A stretch of DNA of 33,182 nt from Candidatus Thorarchaeota archaeon (GTDB taxonomy: Archaea; Asgardarchaeota; Thorarchaeia; Thorarchaeales; Thorarchaeaceae). The notes beneath the pieces were generated by a model that was not told the origin of the DNA, ran no database searches, and saw nothing but the letters and a program-made list of their open reading frames with translations. Of this stretch, positions 7,911 through 16,054 are shown one piece after another (the first letter of the stretch is position 1; each line of letters starts with the position of its first letter). The stretch lies in assembly GCA_016840825.1 (NCBI GenBank), contig JAEORN010000186.1:1-33182 (forward strand), read 5' to 3'. The translations under genes and the position numbers were made by a program.

Positions 7911-9655
7911 GCACTTCCTCCTTGGGCTTGTTCTGGAGTACAGAGATATGCTTCAACCATTGCAAGGATTTGCTCATCAGTTGAGTGAAGCATGACAATG
8001 GCACTACTCGGGCAGCCACCTGCACATGTACCACATCCATGACATTTTGCTTCAGTCACGAATGCAGCAGTAGGCTCAGCTGTCTTATCGATGGAAATCG
8101 CTCCGTAGGGACAAGCAGACACACATGTGTAACATGTCGAGCAGAGTTCTGGGAGTACCTGCGCAACAGTCGATTCTATCTCGACCTCACCACGCGCCAT
8201 TAGACCAACAGCCTTTGCAGCGGCACCGCTGGCGTCTATCGCAGCTTCATGGGCATTCTTTGCGGCTTGGGTGGCACCTGCAATCATGATACCTGCAGTA
8301 TGCGTGGTTAGAGGTGCAAGCTTGATGTGTTCAGGATTAAAGAATCCATCACCACTTCTCGTAAGGCTGAATAGCTTCGCGGTCTCCTCAATGTCAGATG
8401 GGGGTACCATTGCAGATGCCAATACGAGCAGGTCGGGTTTGAATTCAAGCTCATCTTCAGAGAGGACATCAAACCATCGAATAAGCACCTGACCATCCTT
8501 GACTGTGACTAAGGGTCTCTGTTCCGGCGGGAACTTGCTGTAGATGACATTCCTACTCCTTGCTAATCTATGGAGTTCTTCATGTCCACGACCATATGTT
8601 CGGATATCCTGATAGAGTACTAGTACCTCTTGGCTTCTCTGTCTAAGATCAGAAGCAGCCTTTGCTACAGCTGAACAGCAATGACGAGAGCAGTGTTCAT
8701 GTCCTTTCACTCCAGGTTCGCGAGACCCAACACATCCAATGAATGCTATCTTCCTCACAGGCTTCCCATTGCTTGGGCGGAAGAGCTCGTATCGACGAGG
8801 CATCTCCTGGAGTTCAGCAAGCGTTACGATATCTGGGGACTTTCCATATCCATAGTATCCTTTTGGTTTGAAGGGTTCGAAACCTGTTGCTACAACGACT
8901 GCACCTACCTGGTACATACGGTCAGTCTCAGTCGGGTTGTGTCGAATAGTAACATCGAAATTCCCAATGTAGCCTTCAAAAGAAACGACCTTGCTATCTC
9001 TAAGGACCTCGACTTTGTCATGACGCATGATCCTCTCGACCATCGGCTCAATGACCTGTTCACCCATCTGATCTGATGGAAAGAGATGCGTCCATTTTGC
9101 GACAGCGCCTCCTAGAACTTTCTCCTTCTCAACCAGAACGACATCAAAACCTCTATCTGCGATATCAAGAGCTGCAGTCAGCCCTGCAATCCCTGAACCA
9201 ACAACGAGGGTTCTCGGTGTAACTTGCACCTTCTTGATGGGAAGAGCATCCAGCTTCGTTGCCCGTGCTACAGACATCCTTACTAGGTCGATTGCTTTCT
9301 CAGTTGCTGCCTCTGGCTGACGCATGTGGCACCAAGATACATGCTCTCGTAGGTTGACCTGATCGAAGAGATACCTGTTTAATCCAGCCTCTTCGACAAC
9401 TCGCCTAAAAGTTGGCTCATGCATTCGTGGGGAGCAGCTGGCAACAACGACACGATTCAGCTTGTGTTCCTTTATCTTCTTTCGAATGAGCTCCTGACCA
9501 CTATCTGCGCACATGAACATCTCATGAGTGGAGAAGATGACGCGTGGCATAGATTTCGCTTCTTCTGCAACTCTCTTTACATCAATGACTCCAGCGATAT
9601 TATGACCGCAATGGCAAATGAAGACGCCAATCCGAGGCGTTTCTTTATGACTCAT
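7907..9655 (-). CDS. hdrA: HdrA, heterodisulfide reductase FAD/iron-sulfur subunit (full-length, QmoB-like role)
   Basis: 582 residues. The order is: the HdrA N-terminal domain ('IGVFICHCGHNI', C49 in 'MFMCADSGQ', 'VVASCSPRMHEP', 'NLREHVSWCHM', to about residue 130), an FAD Rossmann motif ('VVGSGIAGLTAALDIADRGF', about 150-169), 'GCVGSREPGVKGHEHCSRHC', and two C-terminal [4Fe-4S] ferredoxin motifs (CSTCYTCVSACPYGAI and CHGCGTCAGGCPSSAI). It is the FAD-bearing electron-branching subunit in Hdr complexes. The segment after the FAD motif reads 'LGGAVAKWTHLFPSDQMGEQ', so it lacks the C-x-x-C found there in its smaller neighbour. The start ATG 9655 overlaps the preceding stop by one base (TAATG), with AGGTAAG just upstream. 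It is cytosolic; there is no signal peptide. Confidence 0.92.
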   Translation of the reverse strand: MSHKETPRIGVFICHCGHNIAGVIDVKRVAEEAKSMPRVIFSTHEMFMCADSGQELIRKKIKEHKLNRVVVASCSPRMHEPTFRRVVEEAGLNRYLFDQVNLREHVSWCHMRQPEAATEKAIDLVRMSVARATKLDALPIKKVQVTPRTLVVGSGIAGLTAALDIADRGFDVVLVEKEKVLGGAVAKWTHLFPSDQMGEQVIEPMVERIMRHDKVEVLRDSKVVSFEGYIGNFDVTIRHNPTETDRMYQVGAVVVATGFEPFKPKGYYGYGKSPDIVTLAELQEMPRRYELFRPSNGKPVRKIAFIGCVGSREPGVKGHEHCSRHCCSAVAKAASDLRQRSQEVLVLYQDIRTYGRGHEELHRLARSRNVIYSKFPPEQRPLVTVKDGQVLIRWFDVLSEDELEFKPDLLVLASAMVPPSDIEETAKLFSLTRSGDGFFNPEHIKLAPLTTHTAGIMIAGATQAAKNAHEAAIDASGAAAKAVGLMARGEVEIESTVAQVLPELCSTCYTCVSACPYGAISIDKTAEPTAAFVTEAKCHGCGTCAGGCPSSAIVMLHSTDEQILAMVEAYLCTPEQAQGGSA

Positions 9656-10989
9656 TATTGCTTACCTGCCTTTGAAAGAATGATAGTTGCTCGCATAGCA
9701 GCTGCACTTCCAGCTGTGACCGAGTCAGGAATATCCTTTGGTCCATCAGCACATCCACACGTGAACACACCGGGAACTGGGGTTGACACTGGAGCTGAAA
9801 AAGTATCTTGTATATCCAAGTAGCCATCATCGGATTGCTTTAGCTTCAGTACTTTTGCAATTGTGCTTAGACCATCTGGAGGTTGTAGTCCAGGACTGAT
9901 GACAAGCATATCGTGAACGACCTCTGTCAGCTTTGCAGTTTCGATATCTTCGACCTCAACAATGAGATCATGAGTTTCTGGATTCTCTGTGACTTCACCA
10001 ACACGTCCTTTCACGAAATGCACACCAAACCGGCTTTTTGCCATCTCATAGAACTCTTCGAAGCCTTTACCAAAGGCACGAATGTCGGCGTAGTAAATTG
10101 TGACCTTTGCTTCAGGGTCATGTTCTCGTGCCATCACTGCGTTTTTCACTCCATACATGCAACAGACACGACTGCAGTAGGGAACACCTTTGTTTACATC
10201 ACGAGCACCAACACACTGTATAAAGCCCAAATCCTTTGGCATCCTTCCATCACTCATACGAATGAGGTGACCATGGGTAGGACCTGCTGCATTGATGAGG
10301 CGTTCATATTCCATCGCATTTACGACATTCTGATAGCGTCCGTAGCCCAGACGGGGGTATGCACTAACATCAAAGAGCTTGTAGCCTGTTGCTACTATCA
10401 CGGAACCGACATTGAGCTGCACGACTTTGTCCTTCATCTCATAGTCAATGGCTCCACGAGAACATTCTCGTGCGCATCGATTGCAATTGATACATGTATT
10501 CATGTCTATGGTATAGACTGCAGGTGTTGCCTGTGGGAAGGGAAGATAGATAGCCTTCCTAAAACCGAGCTTCTCATCAAACTCAGCAGGTACCTCTACG
10601 GGACAAATCTGTGCACACTCACCACATCCTGAACACTTGTCTTCGTGAACAAAACGTGCTTTTCGTCGGATCTTGACAGTGAAGTTTCCCTCATTTCCAG
10701 CGGCTTCCTCCACCTCTGAATAGGTTAGGAGCTCAATATTCGGATGACGAGCGACTTCGCTTAGCTTGGGGGTTAGGATACATGCAGAGCAATCGAGAGT
10801 AGGGAAAGTCTTGTCGATCGCAGCCATTCGCCCACCGATGGATGGCGTTTTCTCAACAAGATAGACTTTGAAACCTTGATTTGCTATATCGAGGGCAGCC
10901 TGCATGCCTGCAACTCCACCACCAATTACAAGCGCATTGTCAGAAACATAGCGCTCGGTTCTACTGACATAATCTATACTTTGGGTCAA
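9655..10989 (-). CDS. hdrA: HdrA/QmoA-like FAD protein without the HdrA N-terminal domain
   Basis: 444 residues, close to QmoA in length and motifs. It begins almost directly with the FAD loop 'LVIGGGVAGMQAALDIANQG', followed by 'GGRMAAIDKTFPTLDCSACI' with the C-x-x-C cluster site. An inserted two-cluster ferredoxin follows (CSGCGECAQICP and CINCNRCARECSRGAI), then 'VIVATGYKLFD', 'GYGRYQNVVNAMEYERLINA', 'QCVGARDVNKGVPYCSRVCC' and an FAD-distal motif near 'VFTCGCADGPKDIPDSV'. The C-terminal ferredoxins of full-length HdrA are absent. It is probably a heterodimer partner of the 582-residue HdrA. The start is TTG 10989 in a TTGA overlap with the hdrB stop, backed by a strong AGGAGG 7 nt upstream. 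Confidence 0.88.
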   Translation of the reverse strand: MTQSIDYVSRTERYVSDNALVIGGGVAGMQAALDIANQGFKVYLVEKTPSIGGRMAAIDKTFPTLDCSACILTPKLSEVARHPNIELLTYSEVEEAAGNEGNFTVKIRRKARFVHEDKCSGCGECAQICPVEVPAEFDEKLGFRKAIYLPFPQATPAVYTIDMNTCINCNRCARECSRGAIDYEMKDKVVQLNVGSVIVATGYKLFDVSAYPRLGYGRYQNVVNAMEYERLINAAGPTHGHLIRMSDGRMPKDLGFIQCVGARDVNKGVPYCSRVCCMYGVKNAVMAREHDPEAKVTIYYADIRAFGKGFEEFYEMAKSRFGVHFVKGRVGEVTENPETHDLIVEVEDIETAKLTEVVHDMLVISPGLQPPDGLSTIAKVLKLKQSDDGYLDIQDTFSAPVSTPVPGVFTCGCADGPKDIPDSVTAGSAAAMRATIILSKAGKQ

Positions 10990-11861
10990 GGCCTAACCTC
11001 CTGTAATGAATCTATAATATGCGTAGGACTAATTTTATTCAGCTCCAATCCTAGGGTATCATCATCTATTCCGAGTGCAGGACCTAGGAACTGGGGGATG
11101 GTGATGATTGGCAGTTTATCTTTGACTGCTTCCTCACCAAATTGCACCTGAGTCAATTGAATGTCACAAAACACGCATGCTGTAACGATTCCATCTGCAC
11201 CAGATATTTTGGCATTCTTGATCTTCTCACGACCAATCGAACTTGCTATCTTCTCATCCATTGCAAGCATGGGTCCTCCACAGCAACGAGTCTTCCCTGC
11301 ATAGTCAATAGCAGTGGCCCCTACAGCTTCAACTAAACGGTCGAGAATCGTAGGGTTCTCAGGATCATCAACTTGCACAATCTCATATGGACGAGTAACA
11401 TGACAACCATAGTGAGCAGCCATCTTGATGCCCTCATATGGTTTGATTACCGCTCGCTCAATCTTTTCAATGCCTATATCCTCATGAAGCACTTGCAGAA
11501 GATGCTTTACCTTCGCTTTTCCGGTATACTTCAAACCCTCCTCTGAAAGAAGAGTGTTAATCTCATCTCTGAGCTTGTAATCATTATCAAGGTGGTACTT
11601 GTTAATCTTAAGAGAGCCAGAGCAAGCACCACAGATAGCTAATATGTCATGTCCTTCTCTTTCCGCTAATGCTAAGACACGTCCGCTCATCGCAGCAAAG
11701 GCTTCACGTGATAGGGATTCGACATATTGAGCGCCACAGCAGTTCGTGTCATTGAATTCAATGAGATTCACACCAAGTTTCTTGAGAACTGCTATGGTCG
11801 ATGCTTCATAGGAAGAAAGCCGAACAGGTGTGGTGCATCCGCGATACAGTAAGAGGTCCAT
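10986..11861 (-). CDS. hdrB: HdrB, heterodisulfide reductase subunit B
   Basis: 291 residues with the two CCG domains of HdrB: C9, C41-C42, C77 and C80 in the first, and C153, C193-C194, C229 and C232 in the second ('HYGCHVTRPYE', 'TRCCGGPML', 'TACVFCDIQ'). In methanogens these hold two noncubane [4Fe-4S] clusters that reduce the CoM-S-S-CoB disulfide. In non-methanogens the acceptor is unknown. The 'HYGCH' and 'CCGGP' sites are intact, so cluster binding is expected. The ATG at 11861 directly follows the hdrC TAG (TAGATG), with GGAGG 11 nt upstream, and the 3' end overlaps the TTG of the next gene. Confidence 0.94.
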   Translation of the reverse strand: MDLLLYRGCTTPVRLSSYEASTIAVLKKLGVNLIEFNDTNCCGAQYVESLSREAFAAMSGRVLALAEREGHDILAICGACSGSLKINKYHLDNDYKLRDEINTLLSEEGLKYTGKAKVKHLLQVLHEDIGIEKIERAVIKPYEGIKMAAHYGCHVTRPYEIVQVDDPENPTILDRLVEAVGATAIDYAGKTRCCGGPMLAMDEKIASSIGREKIKNAKISGADGIVTACVFCDIQLTQVQFGEEAVKDKLPIITIPQFLGPALGIDDDTLGLELNKISPTHIIDSLQEVRP

Positions 11862-12368
11862 CTAGACCGTAGCCTCCTTCTTCTTACTGAAGTATCGTTG
11901 CTTTACACGCTGCGAAAACTTATCATTCATCTCAAGATCGACTTCTAATCCAAGGTCATCACGTTCATCTTCAATGAAATCCGAATAAGCATCCTTGAGA
12001 AGCCAACCATCTTCTAATACTGTATCAAGAGTAGTTTTGAAGACATTCGGGATATGTCCTTCACGAGCTGCGATGAATCTGACAGCATGGAAGATCTCTG
12101 CTGGACTAACGCCTTCCTGACAGTTCTCTTCGCACATCCGGCATGTCATGCAAAACCAGGGTTCTTCACTTCTAAGAACCTCCTCCCGCTTTCCGATGAG
12201 AATCTTCTGTATAATCTTCCGGGGTCTATATCTGTCCGAAGCACGCGCGACCATACAACTAGCGGTGCAGATACCACACTGTATGCATTTGTTTATAGCT
12301 TCACCACCAGGAACTGAAGCTACTTCCTGCGCGAACTCCGATGACGGAGTATGAATATCGCTTTCCAT
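11862..12368 (-). CDS. hdrC: HdrC, heterodisulfide reductase iron-sulfur subunit C
   Basis: About 168 residues with two classical [4Fe-4S] motifs, CIQCGICTASC and CMTCRMCEENC. The 'WFCMTCRMCEENCQEGVSPAE' region, with its Pro/Val/Ile context, is standard for HdrC, which relays electrons from HdrA to HdrB. It is soluble, with no QmoC-like membrane domain. ATG 12368 is chosen because AGGTGA lies 5 nt upstream; an in-frame GTG at 12377 would add three residues. It is the first gene of the six-gene operon hdrC-hdrB-hdrA(small)-hdrA-mvhD-small protein, and its promoter lies in the 202-bp gap after the kinase gene. Confidence 0.93.
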   Translation of the reverse strand: MESDIHTPSSEFAQEVASVPGGEAINKCIQCGICTASCMVARASDRYRPRKIIQKILIGKREEVLRSEEPWFCMTCRMCEENCQEGVSPAEIFHAVRFIAAREGHIPNVFKTTLDTVLEDGWLLKDAYSDFIEDERDDLGLEVDLEMNDKFSQRVKQRYFSKKKEATV

Positions 12369-12462
12369 TGAGGTCACCTAGGTGTTGTTTAGTGGGATTG
12401 GGCTCTGCAATAGGGATAGTTTTTGGTACTATTCTCTATTCCAAGGATATCTTTGATAGGAT

Positions 12463-12492
12463 GATTATATGCTTGCCGTAAGGGAAGTACGG
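12463..12492 (-). promoter_or_regulatory. hdr operon promoter: TATA box with upstream inverted repeat
   Basis: On the minus strand an atataatc TATA-like box occupies about 12463-12470. Just upstream of it is an inverted repeat, CCGTA-N7-TACGG (12476-12492), placed where archaeal activators or repressors, or BRE contacts, would sit. The leader before hdrC would be about 65-75 nt. The TATA call is reasonable; the operator reading is inference from position and symmetry. Confidence 0.45.
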
Positions 12493-12546
12493 ATATTCTA
12501 GCCATTTACATGTCCGATTACAATCATGGAGTATGATTTTTGTTTC

Positions 12547-12553
12547 AAAAAAA
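12547..12553 (-). terminator. T7 tract after the downstream kinase gene
   Basis: Seven consecutive T on the minus strand lie 27 bp past the stop codon of the 7-8-TM kinase-like gene. No convincing stem precedes the tract. Archaeal polymerases can terminate at T-rich tracts alone. Confidence 0.4.
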
Positions 12554-12579
12554 GACATAATATTGACATATGATAATAA

Positions 12580-14094
12580 TCACATGTCTGGCACTCTAGG
12601 AATGGTAATTTCAAAGATGTTCATTCCTTCATGTAGATTATGACGATAGGAAAGTCGTCCCTTGAAGATATTAATTATAGAACGTGCCACAAAAATATCA
12701 AAATCTATTCTCGTAGTGAGCATCACTGATTCCAGACTAAGATATTCCTGTACTTCCTCCGTCAATTCAGTTCCGGGACATTTTATGAAGAGTATTGCAT
12801 CATTCTGATTCAATTCACACTGTAATAGAAATGACAAATCATCGGTATTCCTAGTTTTGATGACGAATGAGATTATGCTGAGGATGGCAATAGCAAGCAT
12901 ATCATTGGCATATAATCGAGGATTCTCACTAATTTCTAGATGAACCTTGAAATCCTGTGGATTCAGAAGGAATGCTGCATGATCCATCGCATTTGAGAGA
13001 ATTGATGCTAAAGGAAATGGTTGGATTTCATCAAGCCTTGAATCAAGTATCTGTGATAATTTGGTGACTTGAAGATTCAATAGGGTCGCTTCACGGCTAA
13101 GAACTTTTGCCGATATTTGAACATCTTGCAGTTCAGCATCCTCTGTTTTATGCTCCCCAAGTAGATCGAGATACACGATCATAGCTTGAAGGATGTTCCC
13201 CATTTTGTGTGTCCACATCCCTAGATAGAATTCGCTTTCAGCCTTAGAATCCTCTAGCTCTTTCGTACGATTTGCCACTGTTTCCTCAAGGATCTTCCTT
13301 GGCTCAAAGACAGCAGAAACTGACATTCCAAGAGCAATAACAACGAAACCAGTTGTGAAAGCTCCCAACCAAATTACTTCTGCGAGCTGTAATGGATTCT
13401 CTAGTAACACGATGATGATCTCACCATATAACCAAAAACCCAAAGCTAGGCATGAAACCATTACCACTCGATCTCGACGCCTGTACCAATCATATGCGTA
13501 CTTGATAAGAGAGGATAGCATGGTTATCGCGATAATGAGAACCATCAAAAGAGCTAAAGGAGATAGTCCAGCCAAACCACCACTCGGCGAAGTGACAAAA
13601 AATACAGGACTTGGACTAAATAGAAACCATAGACCCATTAGGGGAATCACAATCATACCCCAAAGAATTGATAGGAGACCAGATTGCCTATTGACAGTCG
13701 CCTCTCCCAAGAAGGATCCTGCTAACATACTTGGAAAAATGGCTAATCCCATTGCAATCATCAGAGTCCGGTTTCTATTTCTATCAGCAAATGGAAGCCA
13801 CCCGGAGAATATTGGATGAGATACTAGATATGTCATTCCTAAGATGATGATATCCAATGCCATGAGTAGAATGACGAGATTTCGAATCTGTCTAGTTTGA
13901 AAGAAATGAATGAGAGAGTGTGTAAGGATTATGCTGCTTGAAGCTAATATTGCAGCAATCAGTAATGGAATTGATGTTGCGATGACCTCTGCAAGAGTGA
14001 GTGTCCAAATCAATCCGGTAAAGGTAACGAATCCTAAGTAGATAGAAACGTACGCTGAGAGAGATAGTATAAGTATATCTGCCCACCTATACAT
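12580..14094 (-). CDS. Multi-TM sensor-kinase-like protein with conserved His but degenerate ATPase domain
   Basis: 504 residues from ATG 14094, or 523 from an in-frame GTG at 14151 (523-residue numbering is used here). Seven to eight hydrophobic helices occupy about residues 22-283, followed by a coiled linker and a DHp-like helix 'FYLGMWTHKMGNILQAMIVY'. H315 is in the phospho-acceptor position. The C-terminal region keeps the length and secondary-structure feel of an HATPase domain, but its N box is replaced ('AILSIISFVIKT', no Asn), the G1 DxGxG is 'KCPGTELTEE', and G2 GxGxG is absent ('TTRIDFDIFVA'). It should therefore be phosphorylatable but unable to bind ATP in the usual way. It lies 29-86 bp downstream of the 580-residue kinase on the same strand and is probably co-transcribed with it, although a TATA-like cttataata near 14160 could be a separate promoter. 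Confidence 0.75.
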   Translation of the reverse strand: MYRWADILILSLSAYVSIYLGFVTFTGLIWTLTLAEVIATSIPLLIAAILASSSIILTHSLIHFFQTRQIRNLVILLMALDIIILGMTYLVSHPIFSGWLPFADRNRNRTLMIAMGLAIFPSMLAGSFLGEATVNRQSGLLSILWGMIVIPLMGLWFLFSPSPVFFVTSPSGGLAGLSPLALLMVLIIAITMLSSLIKYAYDWYRRRDRVVMVSCLALGFWLYGEIIIVLLENPLQLAEVIWLGAFTTGFVVIALGMSVSAVFEPRKILEETVANRTKELEDSKAESEFYLGMWTHKMGNILQAMIVYLDLLGEHKTEDAELQDVQISAKVLSREATLLNLQVTKLSQILDSRLDEIQPFPLASILSNAMDHAAFLLNPQDFKVHLEISENPRLYANDMLAIAILSIISFVIKTRNTDDLSFLLQCELNQNDAILFIKCPGTELTEEVQEYLSLESVMLTTRIDFDIFVARSIINIFKGRLSYRHNLHEGMNIFEITIPRVPDM

Positions 14095-14180
14095 ATTCTC
14101 ATTCTCATGTCTCACAGCAACCAGCACCCAAGCAATAGCGTTATGATTCACTTTGAGTATTATAAGATAGTGTGTACCTC

Positions 14181-15923
14181 CTATTTTTGAGTAGATGTCA
14201 TTAATAATCGCATAACACCCATTCGAAGGTCCTCCTCAGAGAGAAATCCTGTTAGCTCTTCATCGCCAATGTGAATTGTTGGAAGCGCCGGTAAGTCGTC
14301 TTCAGATACACCAGATGCAGGGTCATCGATGTTTATCACATTTAGAGAAGAACGTCCAATCCCCAACTCATCTAGTACTGAAGTGAGAGTGTCAAGGACA
14401 GGTCCACAAAACACACAATGGTCAGACTTGTAGAAGTCAATAGAGGGTAATTCCAATTCTTCTTGCCATTTAGGAATAGTCACAACAAACTTACTACCCT
14501 TTGATGGATCACCCTTAACGCGGTCCTCAATCCAAATTCTTCCACCTAGGTGGCGGATATATCTATCTGCTACTGTGAGGCCAAGACCTTTGCCCATATG
14601 TCTTGAGTCATCCTCAGGAATTCTTCTGAAGATTTTCTGCTTCATATCGTCAGCTATTCCAGGTCCTGAATCAAGGAATTGGATCTTCACTTCTCTGCCA
14701 AAATCTTGTGCCTCGGTCTTTACTTCAATATCTACTTCTTCCTTTGGATCATATGTCATAGAGTTATGAAGGATATTAAAGAACACATTGTGCAAGAAAG
14801 CATGCCCGACAACCTCTAGTGATTCATCATGAATCTTTGTTTGATGCTTGAGTTTCTTTCCTTCAAAATCCCTTTGAACCTCAATAAGAGCTCTTTTTAG
14901 ATGTGGCGCTAGCTTTGTCTTCATTGTCGATGGAGGGGCTCTGTCGAGACTAAGGAGAACGCCCATATTCACAATCAATCTTGCTGCTCGCCTTAGGTTC
15001 CAAGAAGCGTCCCTCACAAGAGATACTTCTCGTGGTGGCAACTCAACAGAAACTTTCAGATCCTCAAGGGCAAATAGAACCGTCTGCAAGATAATATTTA
15101 GGTCACTAGTCATTAGATCAAAATAGAGATTTGCTCGCTCACTCTCCTCACGAAGTGTTTGCTCTGCTCTTCTTCTACGTGTTATATCGACAGCAGTCAA
15201 ACCTATTTCGCTAGGCGCTTCACTTTCAGGATTAAGAGACCTTGCCGAGATGCTAACCCATAGAGAACGTCCCGAGCAATGGACCATCTCTAGCTCGATG
15301 CCACTAACACTTTTTCCACGCATCACCTCACCTACAATGTCACCACCGGGATCAAAAGCACCAGAATCAGACAAAGTCTTGAAGAAAGAAGTTATTGGAT
15401 GACCAAGGATATCATCAGCACTACAACCAAGAAGTCCTTCGGATGCTTCATTGACTTGAGTGACTATACCCTCTGCATTCAGAGTGAAATAAGCAATGGG
15501 TGAGAAATCATACAATGAAGCAAACCTTTGTTCTAATTGAATAACTGCTTCCTGCAAAGCAATTTGTCCTGAGATATCTTGAGCAGCTGCAATAATAGCA
15601 GGTTTGCCACCAATTTCTATGATTCGAGGATTTATCTCGACGTGGAAAATACGCCCGGATTTTGATTTTAGACGAGTGGTGAATTTCTCTTGTTGCTCTC
15701 CGAAGAGAAGTGATTCAATTTGCTTCTGATGCTGTCGTTTAGCAACAGGATCCAACAAGTCTTCAAAATCCATATCCAAAAGGTCGACCTCTTCATACTC
15801 GAGAAGATCTGCGAATACCTGATTGACCTGAATAATCTCTTCATCTTGTATGACTATCAGACCTTCATGAACGACATCCATTAACTGCTTTAGCAAATCC
15901 CTAACATTATTCAGGTCGGGCAT
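14181..15923 (-). CDS. PAS-PAS-HATPase sensor kinase lacking the phospho-accepting His, with C-terminal thioredoxin-like domain
   Basis: 580 residues, cytosolic. PAS1 is at about 8-120 and PAS2 at about 125-250 ('SPIAYFTLNAEGIVTQVNEA', ending 'DITRRRRAEQ'). The DHp helix reads 'NLYFDLMTSDLNIILQ', with S273 where archaeal kinases carry His. The HATPase domain is intact: N box 'FFNILHNSM' (N383, N387), G1 'LDSGPGIAD' (D418-G422), G2 'GKGLGLTVAD' (444-453). Residues 490-580 form a thioredoxin/glutaredoxin-like domain with C503-V-F-C506 and the cis-Pro motif 'LPALPTIHIG' (P548), ending in a 'GFLSEEDLRMGV' helix. I infer a redox-responsive ATPase module acting on a partner protein. The ATG is 7 nt from the expected transcription start. 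The gene is divergent from the beta-helix gene. Confidence 0.82.
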   Translation of the reverse strand: MPDLNNVRDLLKQLMDVVHEGLIVIQDEEIIQVNQVFADLLEYEEVDLLDMDFEDLLDPVAKRQHQKQIESLLFGEQQEKFTTRLKSKSGRIFHVEINPRIIEIGGKPAIIAAAQDISGQIALQEAVIQLEQRFASLYDFSPIAYFTLNAEGIVTQVNEASEGLLGCSADDILGHPITSFFKTLSDSGAFDPGGDIVGEVMRGKSVSGIELEMVHCSGRSLWVSISARSLNPESEAPSEIGLTAVDITRRRRAEQTLREESERANLYFDLMTSDLNIILQTVLFALEDLKVSVELPPREVSLVRDASWNLRRAARLIVNMGVLLSLDRAPPSTMKTKLAPHLKRALIEVQRDFEGKKLKHQTKIHDESLEVVGHAFLHNVFFNILHNSMTYDPKEEVDIEVKTEAQDFGREVKIQFLDSGPGIADDMKQKIFRRIPEDDSRHMGKGLGLTVADRYIRHLGGRIWIEDRVKGDPSKGSKFVVTIPKWQEELELPSIDFYKSDHCVFCGPVLDTLTSVLDELGIGRSSLNVINIDDPASGVSEDDLPALPTIHIGDEELTGFLSEEDLRMGVMRLLMTSTQK

Positions 15924-15952
15924 TTTGAAACCTCAAGGTAAATGCTATGGAA

Positions 15953-15962
15953 GTTATATACA
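15953..15962 (-). promoter_or_regulatory. TATA box of the PAS kinase gene
   Basis: The minus strand reads tatgtatataac about 30-39 bp before the ATG at 15923, which would give a transcription start only a few bases upstream of the ATG. It lies in the 131-bp divergent gap shared with the beta-helix gene, whose own TATA-like cataaatc lies near 16021-16028 on the plus strand. Confidence 0.55.
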
Positions 15963-16054
15963 TAAAGGAACTCCTAATGTGTTCTTTGTTCCAAAGAGAT
16001 GAATCGCAATCTAGAAATGTCATAAATCCATCTATACTATGGGATTGATAAGGC

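Noticed and set aside
8681..9076. 131-codon plus-strand open frame inside hdrA
   Set aside because: It is a shadow of the HdrA coding frame; there is no Shine-Dalgarno, no TATA and no recognisable domain.
9913..10632. 239-codon open frame on the plus strand inside the QmoA-like gene
   Set aside because: It lies wholly opposite a well-supported Fe-S flavoprotein. The translation is rich in Cys, His and Thr in no family pattern, as expected from the complement of ferredoxin codons.
13355..13819. 154-codon plus-strand frame inside the TM kinase-like gene
   Set aside because: It is opposite the hydrophobic helices; the polar, basic translation is the expected complement of a membrane protein gene.
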